NCBI RefSeq assembly: GCF_017948245.1
Contig: NZ_CP072865.1
Location: 1,761,501-1,825,500 of the forward strand
Direction: 5' to 3'
Length of the DNA: 64,000 nucleotides
From: Rhizobium sp. NLR16a
GTDB taxonomy: Bacteria > Pseudomonadota > Alphaproteobacteria > Rhizobiales > Rhizobiaceae
The position numbers were made by a program, and so were the translations under genes. Shown here piece by piece: positions 47,148-56,162 of the stretch (position 1 is its first letter; each line of letters begins with the position of its first letter). Under the pieces are notes generated by a model that was given only the letters and a program-made list of their open reading frames with translations, did not search any database and was not told where the DNA came from.

Positions 47148-48509
47148 TCAAGCCTTCGCCTTCTTGGCCGCCTTGATGGCGAGCGCGCGCTCGCGCAACA
47201 GCGTCGCGCGGCCGGGCTTGATTTCCTGACGAGCGCGTCCGAGCGCCAGCGCATCGGCTGGGACGTTGACGGTGATGACGCTACCGGAGGCGATATAGGC
47301 GCCGTCGCCGATCGTCACCGGCGCGACCAGCGAGGAATTGGAGCCGATGAAGGCGTTTTCGCCGATCACCGTCTCGCTCTTGTTGACCCCGTCATAATTG
47401 CAGGTGATCGTACCGGCGCCGATGTTGCTGCCGGCGCCGACAACCGCATCGCCGATATAAGTGAGATGGTTGACCTTGGCGCCCTCGCCGATCCGGCCGT
47501 TCTTGACCTCGCAGAAATTGCCGACCTTCGATCCCATGGCGAGATCGGCACCCGGCCGCAGCCGCGCAAAGGGGCCGACGGTCGCGCCTTCACTGACATG
47601 CGCGCCTTCGATATGCGAGAAGGCATGAATGATGGCGCCGCTGTTGATCACCGCGCCGGGGCCGAAGACGACGTTCGGCTCGATCAGCGCATCCTGGCCG
47701 ATGACGGTGTCGTAGGAGAGGAACACCGTTTCCGGCGCAATCATCGTAACGCCTGACAGCATCATTTCGCGCCGGCGACGTTCCTGCCAGAAGCGTTCGA
47801 TGACGGCGAGTTCGGCACGGTTGTTGCAGCCGGTCATCTCGATTTCAGGCGCGTCGACGGCGGTGACGCGGCCGCCGAGCGAACGGGCGATCTCGACGAG
47901 ATCGGTCAGATAGAATTCGCCCTTGGCATTGGCATTGCCGATGCGCGAGAGCAGGTCGAGCGCCTTGCGGCCGTTGATCGCCATCAGTCCGCTGTTGCAC
48001 CATGTCACAGTGCGTTCGGCGTCGGTGGCGTCCTTCTCCTCCCGGATGGCGATGAGTTCGCCCTCCTTGACGAGCAGGCGGCCATAGCCGGCCGGTCTGT
48101 CGGTATGGAAACCGATGACGACCACGTCGCTGCCTTCCGCGAGTCCCTGACGGGCGGCCTTGAGCGGCCCCTCGGTCTGCAGCGGCACGTCACCATAGGT
48201 AACGAGGATATCGTCATAGCCCTTGGCGATGGCCTCGCGCGCTGCCAGCACCGCATGGCCGGTGCCGAGGCGCTGCTGCTGCAGATAGGCTTCGATCCCG
48301 ACGCCGTCGATGCTTGCGGCCTTTGCCACCTCCTCGGCGTTGCGGCCGACGACGAGGGCGACGGAGGAGATGCCGGCGGAGGAGACCGCCTCGACGACAT
48401 GGGCGATCATCGGACGGCCGGCGACCGGATGCAGCACTTTCGATTTTGAGGATTTCATCCGCGTGCTGTCACCGGCGGCAAGGATGACGGCAAGACAAGT
48501 ACGTTCCAT
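47148..48509 (-). CDS. glmU: Bifunctional GlcNAc-1-phosphate uridyltransferase/acetyltransferase
   Basis: A 453-residue enzyme that completes UDP-N-acetylglucosamine. The N-terminal pyrophosphorylase domain begins with [28 protein letters not shown], the nucleotide-binding loop with the conserved Arg and Lys. The C-terminal half (about 250-440) is a left-handed beta-helix of hexapeptide repeats ([23 protein letters not shown] and [26 protein letters not shown]), the acetyltransferase site. Normal length. The upstream 83 bp hold two inverted repeats shared with the end of the ytf-type operon. Confidence 0.96.
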   Translation of the reverse strand: MERTCLAVILAAGDSTRMKSSKSKVLHPVAGRPMIAHVVEAVSSAGISSVALVVGRNAEEVAKAASIDGVGIEAYLQQQRLGTGHAVLAAREAIAKGYDDILVTYGDVPLQTEGPLKAARQGLAEGSDVVVIGFHTDRPAGYGRLLVKEGELIAIREEKDATDAERTVTWCNSGLMAINGRKALDLLSRIGNANAKGEFYLTDLVEIARSLGGRVTAVDAPEIEMTGCNNRAELAVIERFWQERRRREMMLSGVTMIAPETVFLSYDTVIGQDALIEPNVVFGPGAVINSGAIIHAFSHIEGAHVSEGATVGPFARLRPGADLAMGSKVGNFCEVKNGRIGEGAKVNHLTYIGDAVVGAGSNIGAGTITCNYDGVNKSETVIGENAFIGSNSSLVAPVTIGDGAYIASGSVITVNVPADALALGRARQEIKPGRATLLRERALAIKAAKKAKA

Positions 48510-48532
48510 GATCTGCTCCGCGAATCCGCGCG

Positions 48533-48555
48533 ATGAGGCGGCTTTTCTGCCTCAT
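48533..48555. promoter_or_regulatory. Inverted repeat upstream of glmU
   Basis: ATGAGGC (48533-48539) and GCCTCAT (48549-48555) pair perfectly. It lies 24 bp before the glmU start, in its promoter or leader. Confidence 0.4.
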
Positions 48556-48566
48556 ACTGCATAATT

Positions 48567-48591
48567 CCTGAAATCGGAAATCGATTTCAGG
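48567..48591 (-). terminator. Stem-loop after the ytf-type operon
   Basis: CCTGAAATCG (48567-48576) and CGATTTCAGG (48582-48591) form a perfect 10-bp stem with loop GAAAT. It begins one base beyond the stop of the GntR/FadR gene. There is no long U-run, so termination is likely but not certain. Confidence 0.6.
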
Positions 48592-48592
48592 A

Positions 48593-49369
48593 CTAGATTG
48601 CGGGCGAAATCGGTCCCAGGACGACAGGAGAGCCGTGGGCCGCGAAAGCTTCGTGCACGTGATCACGGCCGTCGACGATGACGACTTCCATCGCACGCCG
48701 CGCCGCGGCGCTGTCGCCGGAAACGATGGCATCGACGATGCGCATATGGGTATCGGCGATATTGGCGAACCCGTTTTCGGAGGGCGGCGTGCTGATGCGG
48801 AACATGCCGACCAGAGCCGCTTCGATGAGGCTGCCGAGGGTGCGCATGAAGGGATTGTGCGAGGCTTCGGCGATCGCCAGGTGAAAGCGCAGGTCGGCGA
48901 GCGCCAGGCTGTCGGCCGTATGCCCGCTCGCCGCCATTTCCTGCGCCAGTTCGCGAAGCGTCTCGATCTCTTCGGCGCTGGCGCGCTCGGCGACCAGACC
49001 GGCGGCGAAGGGTTCGACGGCAAGGCGGATATCGTAAAGCTGCAGCAGGAATTCTTCCGTCACACCATTGTCGAAGTGCCAGGCGATGATTTCGCTGTCG
49101 AACATGTTCCAGAGGTTCTTCTCGGTCACCCGCGTGCCGACCCGCGCCTTGGCGACGACCATGCCCTTGGCGGCGAGCGTCTTCATCGTTTCACGCAAGA
49201 CTGTGCGCGATACCTTGAAGCGCTGCGCCAGTTCCGTATCGCCCGGCAGGATCGAACCGACCGGATAGGTGCCGGCGACGATCGCCTTGCCGAGCTCGTC
49301 GACCACCTGTGCATGGCTCGTCCGGGTTCGGCGCCCCGTCTTGCGTGTCTCGATGAATTTGTTGCGCAA
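48593..49369 (-). CDS. GntR/FadR-family regulator of the ytf-type operon
   Basis: A 258-residue regulator with a GntR winged helix in the first 80 residues (LGKAIVAGTYPVGSILPGDTELAQRFKVSRTVLRETMKTLAAKGMV) and a FadR/FCD effector domain with the metal-binding pattern of Asp and three His. No ATG fits; the frame back to an ATG at 49480 lies inside the permease gene. I propose the TTG at 49369, preceded by GAGGGGGG eight bases away and 12 bp after the permease stop. It is therefore cotranscribed with the transporter genes and likely represses them. Confidence 0.85.
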   Translation of the reverse strand: MRNKFIETRKTGRRTRTSHAQVVDELGKAIVAGTYPVGSILPGDTELAQRFKVSRTVLRETMKTLAAKGMVVAKARVGTRVTEKNLWNMFDSEIIAWHFDNGVTEEFLLQLYDIRLAVEPFAAGLVAERASAEEIETLRELAQEMAASGHTADSLALADLRFHLAIAEASHNPFMRTLGSLIEAALVGMFRISTPPSENGFANIADTHMRIVDAIVSGDSAAARRAMEVVIVDGRDHVHEAFAAHGSPVVLGPISPAI

Positions 49370-49383
49370 GCGAGCCGCCCCCC

Positions 49384-50352
49384 TCAGGCATACCTCTTGT
49401 TCAGGCTGGAAAGGAACAGGATCGCCTTCTGCATCAGAATGAATGCAAACAGCAGCAGGCCGATCAGAATCTTCGTCCACCAGCTCGACAGCGTGCCGTC
49501 GAAGGTGATGTAGGTCTGAATGAGCCCCTGGATCAGAATCCCGATCAAGGTTCCCGCCACGAAGCCCGCTCCTCCGGTCAGCAGCGTCCCCCCAATGACC
49601 ACTGCAGCGATGGCGTCAAGTTCGACGCCGACTGCAGCAAGAGAATATCCGGCAGATGTGTACAGCGAAAAAACGATTCCGGATAGACCGGCGAGAAAAC
49701 CCGACAGCGCATAGATCTGGATCGTGGTGCGGCCGACCGGCACGCCCATCAGACGCGCCGTCTGCGGCCCGCCGCCGAGCGCGTAGACGTTGGTGCCGAA
49801 GCGGGTACGGTGGGCGATGAAGATGCCGGCGGCAAAGACCAGAAGCATGACGGCGCCGATCAGCGTCAGCCGTCCGCCTCCGGGCAGCCGCCAATAGAGG
49901 CTCGTCAGCGTCGAATAATAGTCGTGGTTGATCGGAATGCTGTCGATCGACAGCACGAAGGCGATACCGCGCGCCAGGAACATGCCGGCGAGCGTGACGA
50001 TGAAAGCCGGCATTTCGAGGTAATGGATGATCGCGCCCATGATGGCGCCGAAGGCGGTGGTGATGACAAGCACCAGCGCGAAGGCAAGCAGCGGATGGAT
50101 CGAGGTGTTCTGCAGGATCACCGCGAGGAAGACGCCGGTGAAGGCGATGATCGAACCGATCGACAGATCGATGCCACCGGAGATGATGACGAAGGTCATG
50201 CCAACGGCGGCAATGCCGAGAAAGGCATTATCCGTCAGAAGATTGCCGATGACGCGCGTCGACAGCATGTTCGGATATTGCAGCGTGCAGCCGGCATAGG
50301 CGAGCACGAAGATGACGATGGTCGCGAGCAGCGGCAGATATTTGGAGTTCAT
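49384..50352 (-). CDS. Sugar ABC transporter permease, YjfF-like
   Basis: A 322-residue inner-membrane permease of the RbsC/YjfF family with about nine hydrophobic segments. Family segments are AFLGIAAVGMTFVIISGGIDLSIGSI near the N-terminus and ALGGGPQTARLMGVPVGRTTIQIYALSGFLAGLSGIV in the second half. It is five bases downstream of the second permease and forms with it a heterodimeric channel. The operon resembles the YtfQRT-YjfF galactofuranose importer of E. coli. Confidence 0.9.
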   Translation of the reverse strand: MNSKYLPLLATIVIFVLAYAGCTLQYPNMLSTRVIGNLLTDNAFLGIAAVGMTFVIISGGIDLSIGSIIAFTGVFLAVILQNTSIHPLLAFALVLVITTAFGAIMGAIIHYLEMPAFIVTLAGMFLARGIAFVLSIDSIPINHDYYSTLTSLYWRLPGGGRLTLIGAVMLLVFAAGIFIAHRTRFGTNVYALGGGPQTARLMGVPVGRTTIQIYALSGFLAGLSGIVFSLYTSAGYSLAAVGVELDAIAAVVIGGTLLTGGAGFVAGTLIGILIQGLIQTYITFDGTLSSWWTKILIGLLLFAFILMQKAILFLSSLNKRYA

Positions 50353-50357
50353 TTCGG

Positions 50358-51362
50358 CTACTCCCTTCCGCCCTGCCGGCGGCTGGCGAAGATGGCGAAC
50401 GATTGCACCGCCGGCGACTGAATGACGAGGATCACGATGATGATGACCGCCTTGATGATCAGGTTGAACTCGGGCGGGAATCCGGAAGACAGGATGCCGG
50501 TATTCACAGCCTGGATGATCATCGCGCCGATCAGCGACCCGACAATACTGAATCTACCGCCGAGCAGCGAATTGCCGCCAACGACGACGGCGAGGATAGC
50601 ATCAAGCTCCAGCCAGAGACCGGCGTTGTTGGCATCGGCGCCCTTGATGTCGGCCGCGACGATAATGCCCGCGATCGAGGCGCAGAGCCCGCTCAGCATA
50701 TAGACCGCCATCAGCAGCACCGGCGTTTGAATGCCGGAGAGCGTGCTGGCGCGGCGGTTGATGCCGACGGCCTCGAGCAGCATGCCGAGCGCGGTGCGGC
50801 GAACGAGCAGGATGACGAGCAGGCCGACGAGCAGCCAGATGACAACCGGCATCGGCAGGAGCGCCATCGAGCCGCTGCCGAAGAAGATCAGGCCGTCATC
50901 GTTGAAGGTCAGGATCGCGCCTTCGGTGATGAGCTGGGCGATGCCGCGGCCGGCGACCATCAGCACCAGTGTGGCGATGATCGGCTGGATGTTGAGGATC
51001 GCCACCAGGAAACCATTCCAGACGCCGCAGGCAAGCCCGATCGTCAGTGTCAGGAGAATTGTGTAAGCGACTGAATTTCCTGACACGATCGACGATGCAG
51101 CGACGGCGCCGCAAATGGCGATGACCGCGCCGACGGAAAGGTCGATGCCCTTGGTGGCAATCACCAGTGTCATGCCGATCGCCAACAAAGCCACCGGCGC
51201 GCCGCGATTGAGCACATCGATCAGGCTGCCATACAGGCGACCGTTTTGAACAACGACATTAAAAAACTGCGGCGACGTTATGAAATTCAACAGAAGAATG
51301 ACAACGAGCGCGATCAGTTGCGGCGCCAGGCGATAGGCCAGCGCATTGCGAGAGGACTTCAT
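50358..51362 (-). CDS. Sugar ABC transporter permease, YtfT-like
   Basis: A 334-residue inner-membrane permease of the RbsC/YtfT family. Family segments include GAPVALLAIGMTLVIATKGIDLSVGAVIAICGAVAAS, which corresponds to the coupling region, and INRRASTLSGIQTPVLLMAVYMLSGLCASIAGIIVAA. It overlaps the ATPase gene by 4 bp and precedes the YjfF-like gene by five bases. It acts with the two-domain ATPase and the YtfQ-like binding protein. Confidence 0.9.
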   Translation of the reverse strand: MKSSRNALAYRLAPQLIALVVILLLNFITSPQFFNVVVQNGRLYGSLIDVLNRGAPVALLAIGMTLVIATKGIDLSVGAVIAICGAVAASSIVSGNSVAYTILLTLTIGLACGVWNGFLVAILNIQPIIATLVLMVAGRGIAQLITEGAILTFNDDGLIFFGSGSMALLPMPVVIWLLVGLLVILLVRRTALGMLLEAVGINRRASTLSGIQTPVLLMAVYMLSGLCASIAGIIVAADIKGADANNAGLWLELDAILAVVVGGNSLLGGRFSIVGSLIGAMIIQAVNTGILSSGFPPEFNLIIKAVIIIVILVIQSPAVQSFAIFASRRQGGRE

Positions 51363-52882
51363 GCATCCTCCTTCTTGTGCTCGGCGGCGGCGATGGCATC
51401 GACAATGCCGGCTGCGGTGATGCGCTCGCCCGTCAATTCGGCGATATGCTGCCTGTCGCGAAGCACGATGACACGTGAACTATAGGCGACAAGCTCTTCA
51501 AGTTCCGAGGAAATTACGATCAATGACATGCCTTCGGCGCAGAGCTGTTCGATGAGCCGGATGATCTCGGCATGGGCGCCGACATCGATGCCGCGGGTCG
51601 GCTCGTCGAGGATGAGAAATTTGGGATTGGTCGCCAGCCAGCGGGCAAGGATCGCCTTCTGCTGATTGCCGCCGGAAAGCAGACGGATCGGCTTTTCGCG
51701 GTCGGTGGTGCGGATGTCGAGCGCCTTGATGTAGCGGTCGGCGAGCGCATTCTGCTCGGCGCGCGACAGAGGCCGGGTCCAGCCGCGGCGGGCCTGCAGC
51801 GCCAGCGCGATATTTTCCCGGATCGACAGGTCGCCGACGACGCCATCGGTCTTGCGATCCTCGGGGCAGAAGCCGAAACCCTTCTCGATTGCAGCGCGCG
51901 GGCTGGAAAGGGTGACGGGCTGGCCGTCGATCGTCGCGCTGCCGCTGTCGGCATGTTCGACGCCGAACAACAATTCGGCGGTTTCGGTGCGCCCGGAGCC
52001 GAGCAGCCCGGCTACGCCGACCACCTCGCCGGCGCGGACATCGAGATCAAAGGGCTTGACCTTGCCACGTTTGCCGTACCCGGAAAAGCGATACCGGACC
52101 TCGCCGGCTGCAATGCTGCGCTCCCCGACCGCCTCTTCAGCCTGGGCGAGTTCGCGGCCGAGCATCATGGCGATTAGGCCCTGGCGCGGCAGTTCGGCGG
52201 CGTCGCGGGTGCCGACGAGCTTGCCGTTGCGCAGCACGGTGATGCGATCGCTGATCGCATAGACCTGCTCGAGGAAATGGGTGATGAAGACGATGCCGAG
52301 CCCGCGTTTCTTCAGATCCCCGATGATGCGGAAGAGCAGCGCCACTTCCTGGTTGTCGAGGCTCGCCGTCGGCTCGTCCAATATCAGCACCTTGCCGGAG
52401 AGATCGACGGCGCGGGCGATGGCGACGACCTGCTGGACGGCGACGGAGAAACGTCCGAGTTCGGCGGTGACGTCAATATCGATGCCGTAGCCGGCAAGCA
52501 GTTCGCGCGCCATGCGGTTCATCGCGCGCACGTCGATCATGCCGAAACGCCTCGGCTGGCGTCCGAGAAAGAGGTTTTCGGCGACACTCAGATTGGCGAG
52601 GAGGTTGACCTCCTGATAGACGGTGCCGATACCCAGCTTCTGGGCGGCGAGCGTATTGGCCGGATTGATTTCCTCGCCATCGAGCATCAGGCTGCCGCCA
52701 TCGCGATGATAGGCGCCCGTGATGCACTTGATCAGCGTCGATTTGCCGGCGCCGTTTTCGCCGAGAAGCGCATGGACCTCACCGCGGCGTAGCGTGAAAT
52801 CAACCTTGTCCAAGGCGACAGCGCCGGGAAAAAACTTGGATATGGCCGAGGCTGCGAGAATATTCTCGTTATTGTGAACCAT
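51359..52882 (-). CDS. Sugar ABC transporter ATP-binding protein, two-domain (YtfR-like)
   Basis: A 507-residue fusion of two ATPase domains. The first has Walker A GENGAGKST (near residue 42), signature-like FSVAVQQVVAIARA and Walker B VLILDEPTASLD. The second has the degenerate loop GLLGSGRTE, signature LSGGNQQKAILARW and LILDEPTRGIDVGA. This is the ribose/galactofuranose subclass. The ATG at 52882 starts MVHNNENILAASAISKFFPG; a longer frame to 52966 is rejected. It lies 120 bp after the binding-protein gene. Confidence 0.9.
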   Translation of the reverse strand: MVHNNENILAASAISKFFPGAVALDKVDFTLRRGEVHALLGENGAGKSTLIKCITGAYHRDGGSLMLDGEEINPANTLAAQKLGIGTVYQEVNLLANLSVAENLFLGRQPRRFGMIDVRAMNRMARELLAGYGIDIDVTAELGRFSVAVQQVVAIARAVDLSGKVLILDEPTASLDNQEVALLFRIIGDLKKRGLGIVFITHFLEQVYAISDRITVLRNGKLVGTRDAAELPRQGLIAMMLGRELAQAEEAVGERSIAAGEVRYRFSGYGKRGKVKPFDLDVRAGEVVGVAGLLGSGRTETAELLFGVEHADSGSATIDGQPVTLSSPRAAIEKGFGFCPEDRKTDGVVGDLSIRENIALALQARRGWTRPLSRAEQNALADRYIKALDIRTTDREKPIRLLSGGNQQKAILARWLATNPKFLILDEPTRGIDVGAHAEIIRLIEQLCAEGMSLIVISSELEELVAYSSRVIVLRDRQHIAELTGERITAAGIVDAIAAAEHKKEDA

Positions 52883-53002
52883 GAGGGCTGCTGTGTCCTG
52901 ATATTTGCGCCGTGCGCCCGCACCAAGACCGGGCTGACGCCCGATCCGGCACCGGCAGTTCCGCACCGGCCCATTATGAGCCAGTGCGGTTCCAGGTTCA
53001 AA

Positions 53003-53965
53003 TCAGTAGCCCTGGCCCTTCTTCTCTTCGTAGACCTTCATCGGCTCGTCGGCAGGCGTGTAGAGCTTGGACTCGGTCTGGATCCACTTCGGCGGGGCCT
53101 TCTTGTCCTTCAGATAGGCTTCGAGGGCATCGAAGGCGGGGCCGGCCATGTTCGGCGTCAGCTCGACGGTGGCATTGGACTCGCCTTCGGACATCGCCTT
53201 GAAGATATCCGGAACGGCGTCGATGGAGACGACGAGGATATCCTTGCCGGGCTTCAGGCCGGCTTCCTTGATCGCCTGGATGGCGCCGACAGCCATGTCG
53301 TCGTTATGAGCATAGAGAGCGCAGATATCCTTGCCGCCATTCTCGGCCTTCAGGAAGCTTTCCATGACTTCCTTGCCCTTGGTGCGAGTGAAGTCACCGG
53401 TCTGGCTGCGAACGATCTTGAGGTTGTCATGGCCGGCGAGAGCCTCTTCGAAGCCCTTCTTGCGGGCGATCGCCGGCGACGAACCGGTTGTGCCCTGCAG
53501 TTCGACGACGTTGCACTTCTTGTCGCCGACGGTCTTCACCAGGAAGTCGCCTGCGACCTTGCCTTCGTGAACGAGATCCGACGTAACGGCCGTCAGGTAC
53601 AGATCGTCCGGAGCCTTGATGGTGCGGTCGAGAAGGATGACCGGGATCTTGGCTTCCTTGGCTTCCTTCAGAACGTCGTCCCAGCCGGTTTCAACAACCG
53701 GAGCGATCAGAATGGCATCAACGCCCTGAGCAATGAAGGAGCGCAAAGCCTTGATCTGATTTTCCTGCTTCTGCTGCGCATCGGCAAACTTCAGATCGAT
53801 GCCGCGCTTCTTGGCCTGTTCCTTGGTGACGGTGGTTTCAGCCGCACGCCAGCCCGATTCCGAGCCGATCTGCGAGAAGCCAACGGTCAAGCCGCCGGCC
53901 GAAGCCGAACCGAACATGCAGGCAGCCAAAATCGTGGCACTCAAAAGTGCAGTCTTCAATTTCAT
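53003..53965 (-). CDS. ytfQ: Galactofuranose-type sugar-binding protein (YtfQ-like)
   Basis: A 320-residue periplasmic binding protein with a signal peptide (MKLKTALLSATILAACMFGSASA, cleavage near residue 23). The mature protein is very close to E. coli YtfQ: LTVGFSQIGSESGWRAAE, DAQQKQENQIKALRSFIAQGVDAILIAPVV, CNVVELQGTTGSSPAI, SQTGDFTRTKGKEVMESF and AIQAIKEAGLKPGKDIL; it ends KKGQGY. YtfQ binds galactofuranose and some other furanose sugars. It is the first gene of a five-gene operon, with a candidate FadR-type operator about 50 bp before its start. Confidence 0.92.
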   Translation of the reverse strand: MKLKTALLSATILAACMFGSASAGGLTVGFSQIGSESGWRAAETTVTKEQAKKRGIDLKFADAQQKQENQIKALRSFIAQGVDAILIAPVVETGWDDVLKEAKEAKIPVILLDRTIKAPDDLYLTAVTSDLVHEGKVAGDFLVKTVGDKKCNVVELQGTTGSSPAIARKKGFEEALAGHDNLKIVRSQTGDFTRTKGKEVMESFLKAENGGKDICALYAHNDDMAVGAIQAIKEAGLKPGKDILVVSIDAVPDIFKAMSEGESNATVELTPNMAGPAFDALEAYLKDKKAPPKWIQTESKLYTPADEPMKVYEEKKGQGY

Positions 53966-54014
53966 GATATCCTCCCAATGCCGCTCCTTCGCGGCGCAGG
54001 GTCAAAAAATCATA

Positions 54015-54025
54015 TAGTATTACTT
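54015..54025. promoter_or_regulatory. Candidate FadR-type operator upstream of the ytfQ-like gene
   Basis: TAGTATTACTT fits the FadR-subfamily consensus TNGTNNNACNA at all defined positions but the last. Its centre AGTA-T-TACT is a perfect inverted repeat. It is 50 bp before the ytfQ-like start, where the operon's own GntR/FadR regulator would be expected to bind. Confidence 0.6.
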
Positions 54026-54055
54026 TTGTAAATCGCTTTTTTTAACGTTACAGAA

Positions 54056-54085
54056 GAAAAAAAGGGCGCCCGCCAGGACGCCCTT
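54056..54085 (-). terminator. Rho-independent terminator of the BMP-type ABC operon
   Basis: Arms AAGGGCG (54062-54068) and CGCCCTT (54079-54085) pair, and the A-run at 54056-54063 gives a long U-run on the minus strand. It lies 24 bp beyond the stop at 54110 and separates this operon from the ytfQ-like one. Confidence 0.88.
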
Positions 54086-54109
54086 GAAAGTTGCAGAAAG
54101 CCTGCGGAA

Positions 54110-55186
54110 TTATTGCGCCGGCAGCTTGTCGTCGACGCCTTCGACATAGAAGTTCATGCCGAGCAGCGTGGCGTCATCTGCCTTGTCGCCGGCCTTCAGC
54201 CAGGGCGTGCCGTCCTGCTTGTTGATCGGGCCGGTGAAGGGATGCAGCTCGCCCGACTTGATCTTGGCTTCGGTTTCCTCGGCCATCTTCTTCACGTCGT
54301 CAGGCATGTTGGTGTAGGGCGCCATCTTCAGGATGCCGTCTTTCAGGCCGTCCCAGCTCTGTTCGGACTTCCAGGTGCCGTCCAGGAGCGCGTGAACACG
54401 TTTGGAGTAGTAGGCGCCCCAGGTGTCGACGATCGCCGTCAGCTGCGCCTTCGGGCCGGCTGCGATCATGTCGGACGCCTGACCGAAGGCATGGATGCCG
54501 CGTTCTTCGGCAACCTGCATCGGCGCTGTCGTATCGGTGTGCTGCGTCAAGACGTCGACCCCCTGGTCGACCATCGCCTTGGCCGCATCGGCTTCCTTGC
54601 CGGGGTCGAACCAGGTATTGACCCAGATGACCTTCAGCTTGAAGCTGGGGTCGACCGACTTGGCGCCCTGCTCGAAGGAGTTGATGCCCATGACCACTTC
54701 GGGGATCGGGAAGGAGGCGATGTAGGCGGCGCCGTGATTCTTCGAGGTCTTGGCGGCGATCTGGCCGAGGATATAGCGGCCTTCATAGAATCGCGAGTTG
54801 TAAGTCGCGAGATTCGGGCCGGTCTTGTAGCCGGTGCCATGCTCGAACTTGACCTTCGGGAACTTGGCGGCGACCTTCACCGTCGCATCCATGAAGCCGA
54901 AGGACGTCGTGAAGATCAGCTTGCAGCCGGACCGGGCCAGACGCTCGATGGCGCGCTCGGCGTCCGGGCCTTCCGGCACGTTCTCGAGATAAGGCGTTTC
55001 GATCTTGTCGCCGAATTCGGCCTGGACCTGCTGGCGGCCGAGATCGTGGGCCTGCGAATAGCCGCCATCGGTGTGCGAACCGACATAGACGAAGCAGACC
55101 TTCGTCTTGTCCGCGGCCTGAGCGGCGGAGGAAATGCCGATCACGGCAGCAGCCGAGGCGGCGAGTGCGAATGCGAACTTCTTCAT
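54110..55186 (-). CDS. BMP-family ABC transporter lipoprotein/binding protein
   Basis: A 358-residue periplasmic binding protein of the Bmp/PnrA family, which binds nucleosides in characterised members. The signal peptide is MKKFAFALAASAAAVIGISSAAQA (cleavage near residue 24, no lipobox Cys seen). Family features are KVCFVYVGSHTDGGYSQAHDLG, IFTTSFGFMDATVKVAAKFPKVKFEHGTGYKT, and YNSRFYEGRYILGQIAA. It is the last gene of a four-gene importer operon, 55 bp after the second permease, followed by a terminator. Purine nucleosides are the likely ligand, by family only. Confidence 0.9.
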   Translation of the reverse strand: MKKFAFALAASAAAVIGISSAAQAADKTKVCFVYVGSHTDGGYSQAHDLGRQQVQAEFGDKIETPYLENVPEGPDAERAIERLARSGCKLIFTTSFGFMDATVKVAAKFPKVKFEHGTGYKTGPNLATYNSRFYEGRYILGQIAAKTSKNHGAAYIASFPIPEVVMGINSFEQGAKSVDPSFKLKVIWVNTWFDPGKEADAAKAMVDQGVDVLTQHTDTTAPMQVAEERGIHAFGQASDMIAAGPKAQLTAIVDTWGAYYSKRVHALLDGTWKSEQSWDGLKDGILKMAPYTNMPDDVKKMAEETEAKIKSGELHPFTGPINKQDGTPWLKAGDKADDATLLGMNFYVEGVDDKLPAQ

Positions 55187-55241
55187 GGTTACCCCTGTTG
55201 GTTTGAAGTTATTCCGGAAACCCGTCTTTGATCTTGTTGCT

Positions 55242-56162
55242 TTATCGCTCCGGCACGAAGGCTTTTCCGAGCGACGCGGGCGTGTTGATCAACGTCGTGC
55301 GCCGATTATGGGAAATGATGATGAGAACCACAATAGTCGCGGCATAGGGCAGCATCGAAAGGAACTGCGCGGGTATCCCGAGACCGAAGGCCTGTGCGTG
55401 CAGCTGCAATATGGTCACCGCGCCGAAGAGATAACCGCCGGCAAAAACCCGCCATGGACGCCAGGAGGCGAAAACGACAAGCGCCAGGGTGATCCAGCCG
55501 CGGCCGGCCGACATGTTCTCCGCCCATTGCGGCGTGTAGACGAGCGAGAGCTGCGCGCCGGCAAGACCGGCGCAGGCGCCACCGAACATCACCGCAAAAT
55601 AGCGCGTGCGGATGACACCGATGCCGAGCGCATGGGCCGACATATGACTGTCGCCGATCGCTCTCAGTTTCAGCCCGGCCCGGCTGCGGAACAGGAACCA
55701 GCTGACGCCGATCACAAGCGCAATCGACAGGTAGAAGATCAGATCCTGCCTGAACAGAACATGGCCGATAACAGGAATATCGGACAGGACGGGAATGACG
55801 ATCTCTTCGAGGCGAATGCCGGGAACGCTGACATAGGGCTCACCGAGCATGCCGGATGCGCCGAGGCCGAGAAGGGTAAGCGCCAGTCCCGTCGCCACCT
55901 GGTTGGCCACCAGCGTCAGCGTCAGGAAGGCGAACAGCAGCGAGAACAGCGCACCCGCCACTATGCCGCAGATGATCCCGACATAGGGCGAGCCCGACGT
56001 TTGCGCGCCGGCAAAAGCGGCGACCGCGGCCATGATCATCATGCCTTCAACGCCGAGATTGAGAACGCCGGAGCGTTCCGCTACCAGTTCGCCGAGCGCG
56101 GCGATGACGAGCGGCGTCGAGGCAGTGATGACGGTCAGCAGAATGGCTTCAAAAATGCTCAT
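55242..56162 (-). CDS. BMP-type ABC transporter permease, second
   Basis: A 306-residue inner-membrane permease of the BPD_transp_2 family seen in nucleoside importers. It begins MSIFEAILLTVITASTPLVIAALGELVAERSGVLNLGVEGMMI, a hallmark of this permease, and continues with about eight helices. The ATG at 56162 overlaps the stop of the first permease by 4 bp; the very long frame back to 56759 is the shadow of that gene. It acts with the first permease and the two-domain ATPase. Confidence 0.92.
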   Translation of the reverse strand: MSIFEAILLTVITASTPLVIAALGELVAERSGVLNLGVEGMMIMAAVAAFAGAQTSGSPYVGIICGIVAGALFSLLFAFLTLTLVANQVATGLALTLLGLGASGMLGEPYVSVPGIRLEEIVIPVLSDIPVIGHVLFRQDLIFYLSIALVIGVSWFLFRSRAGLKLRAIGDSHMSAHALGIGVIRTRYFAVMFGGACAGLAGAQLSLVYTPQWAENMSAGRGWITLALVVFASWRPWRVFAGGYLFGAVTILQLHAQAFGLGIPAQFLSMLPYAATIVVLIIISHNRRTTLINTPASLGKAFVPER

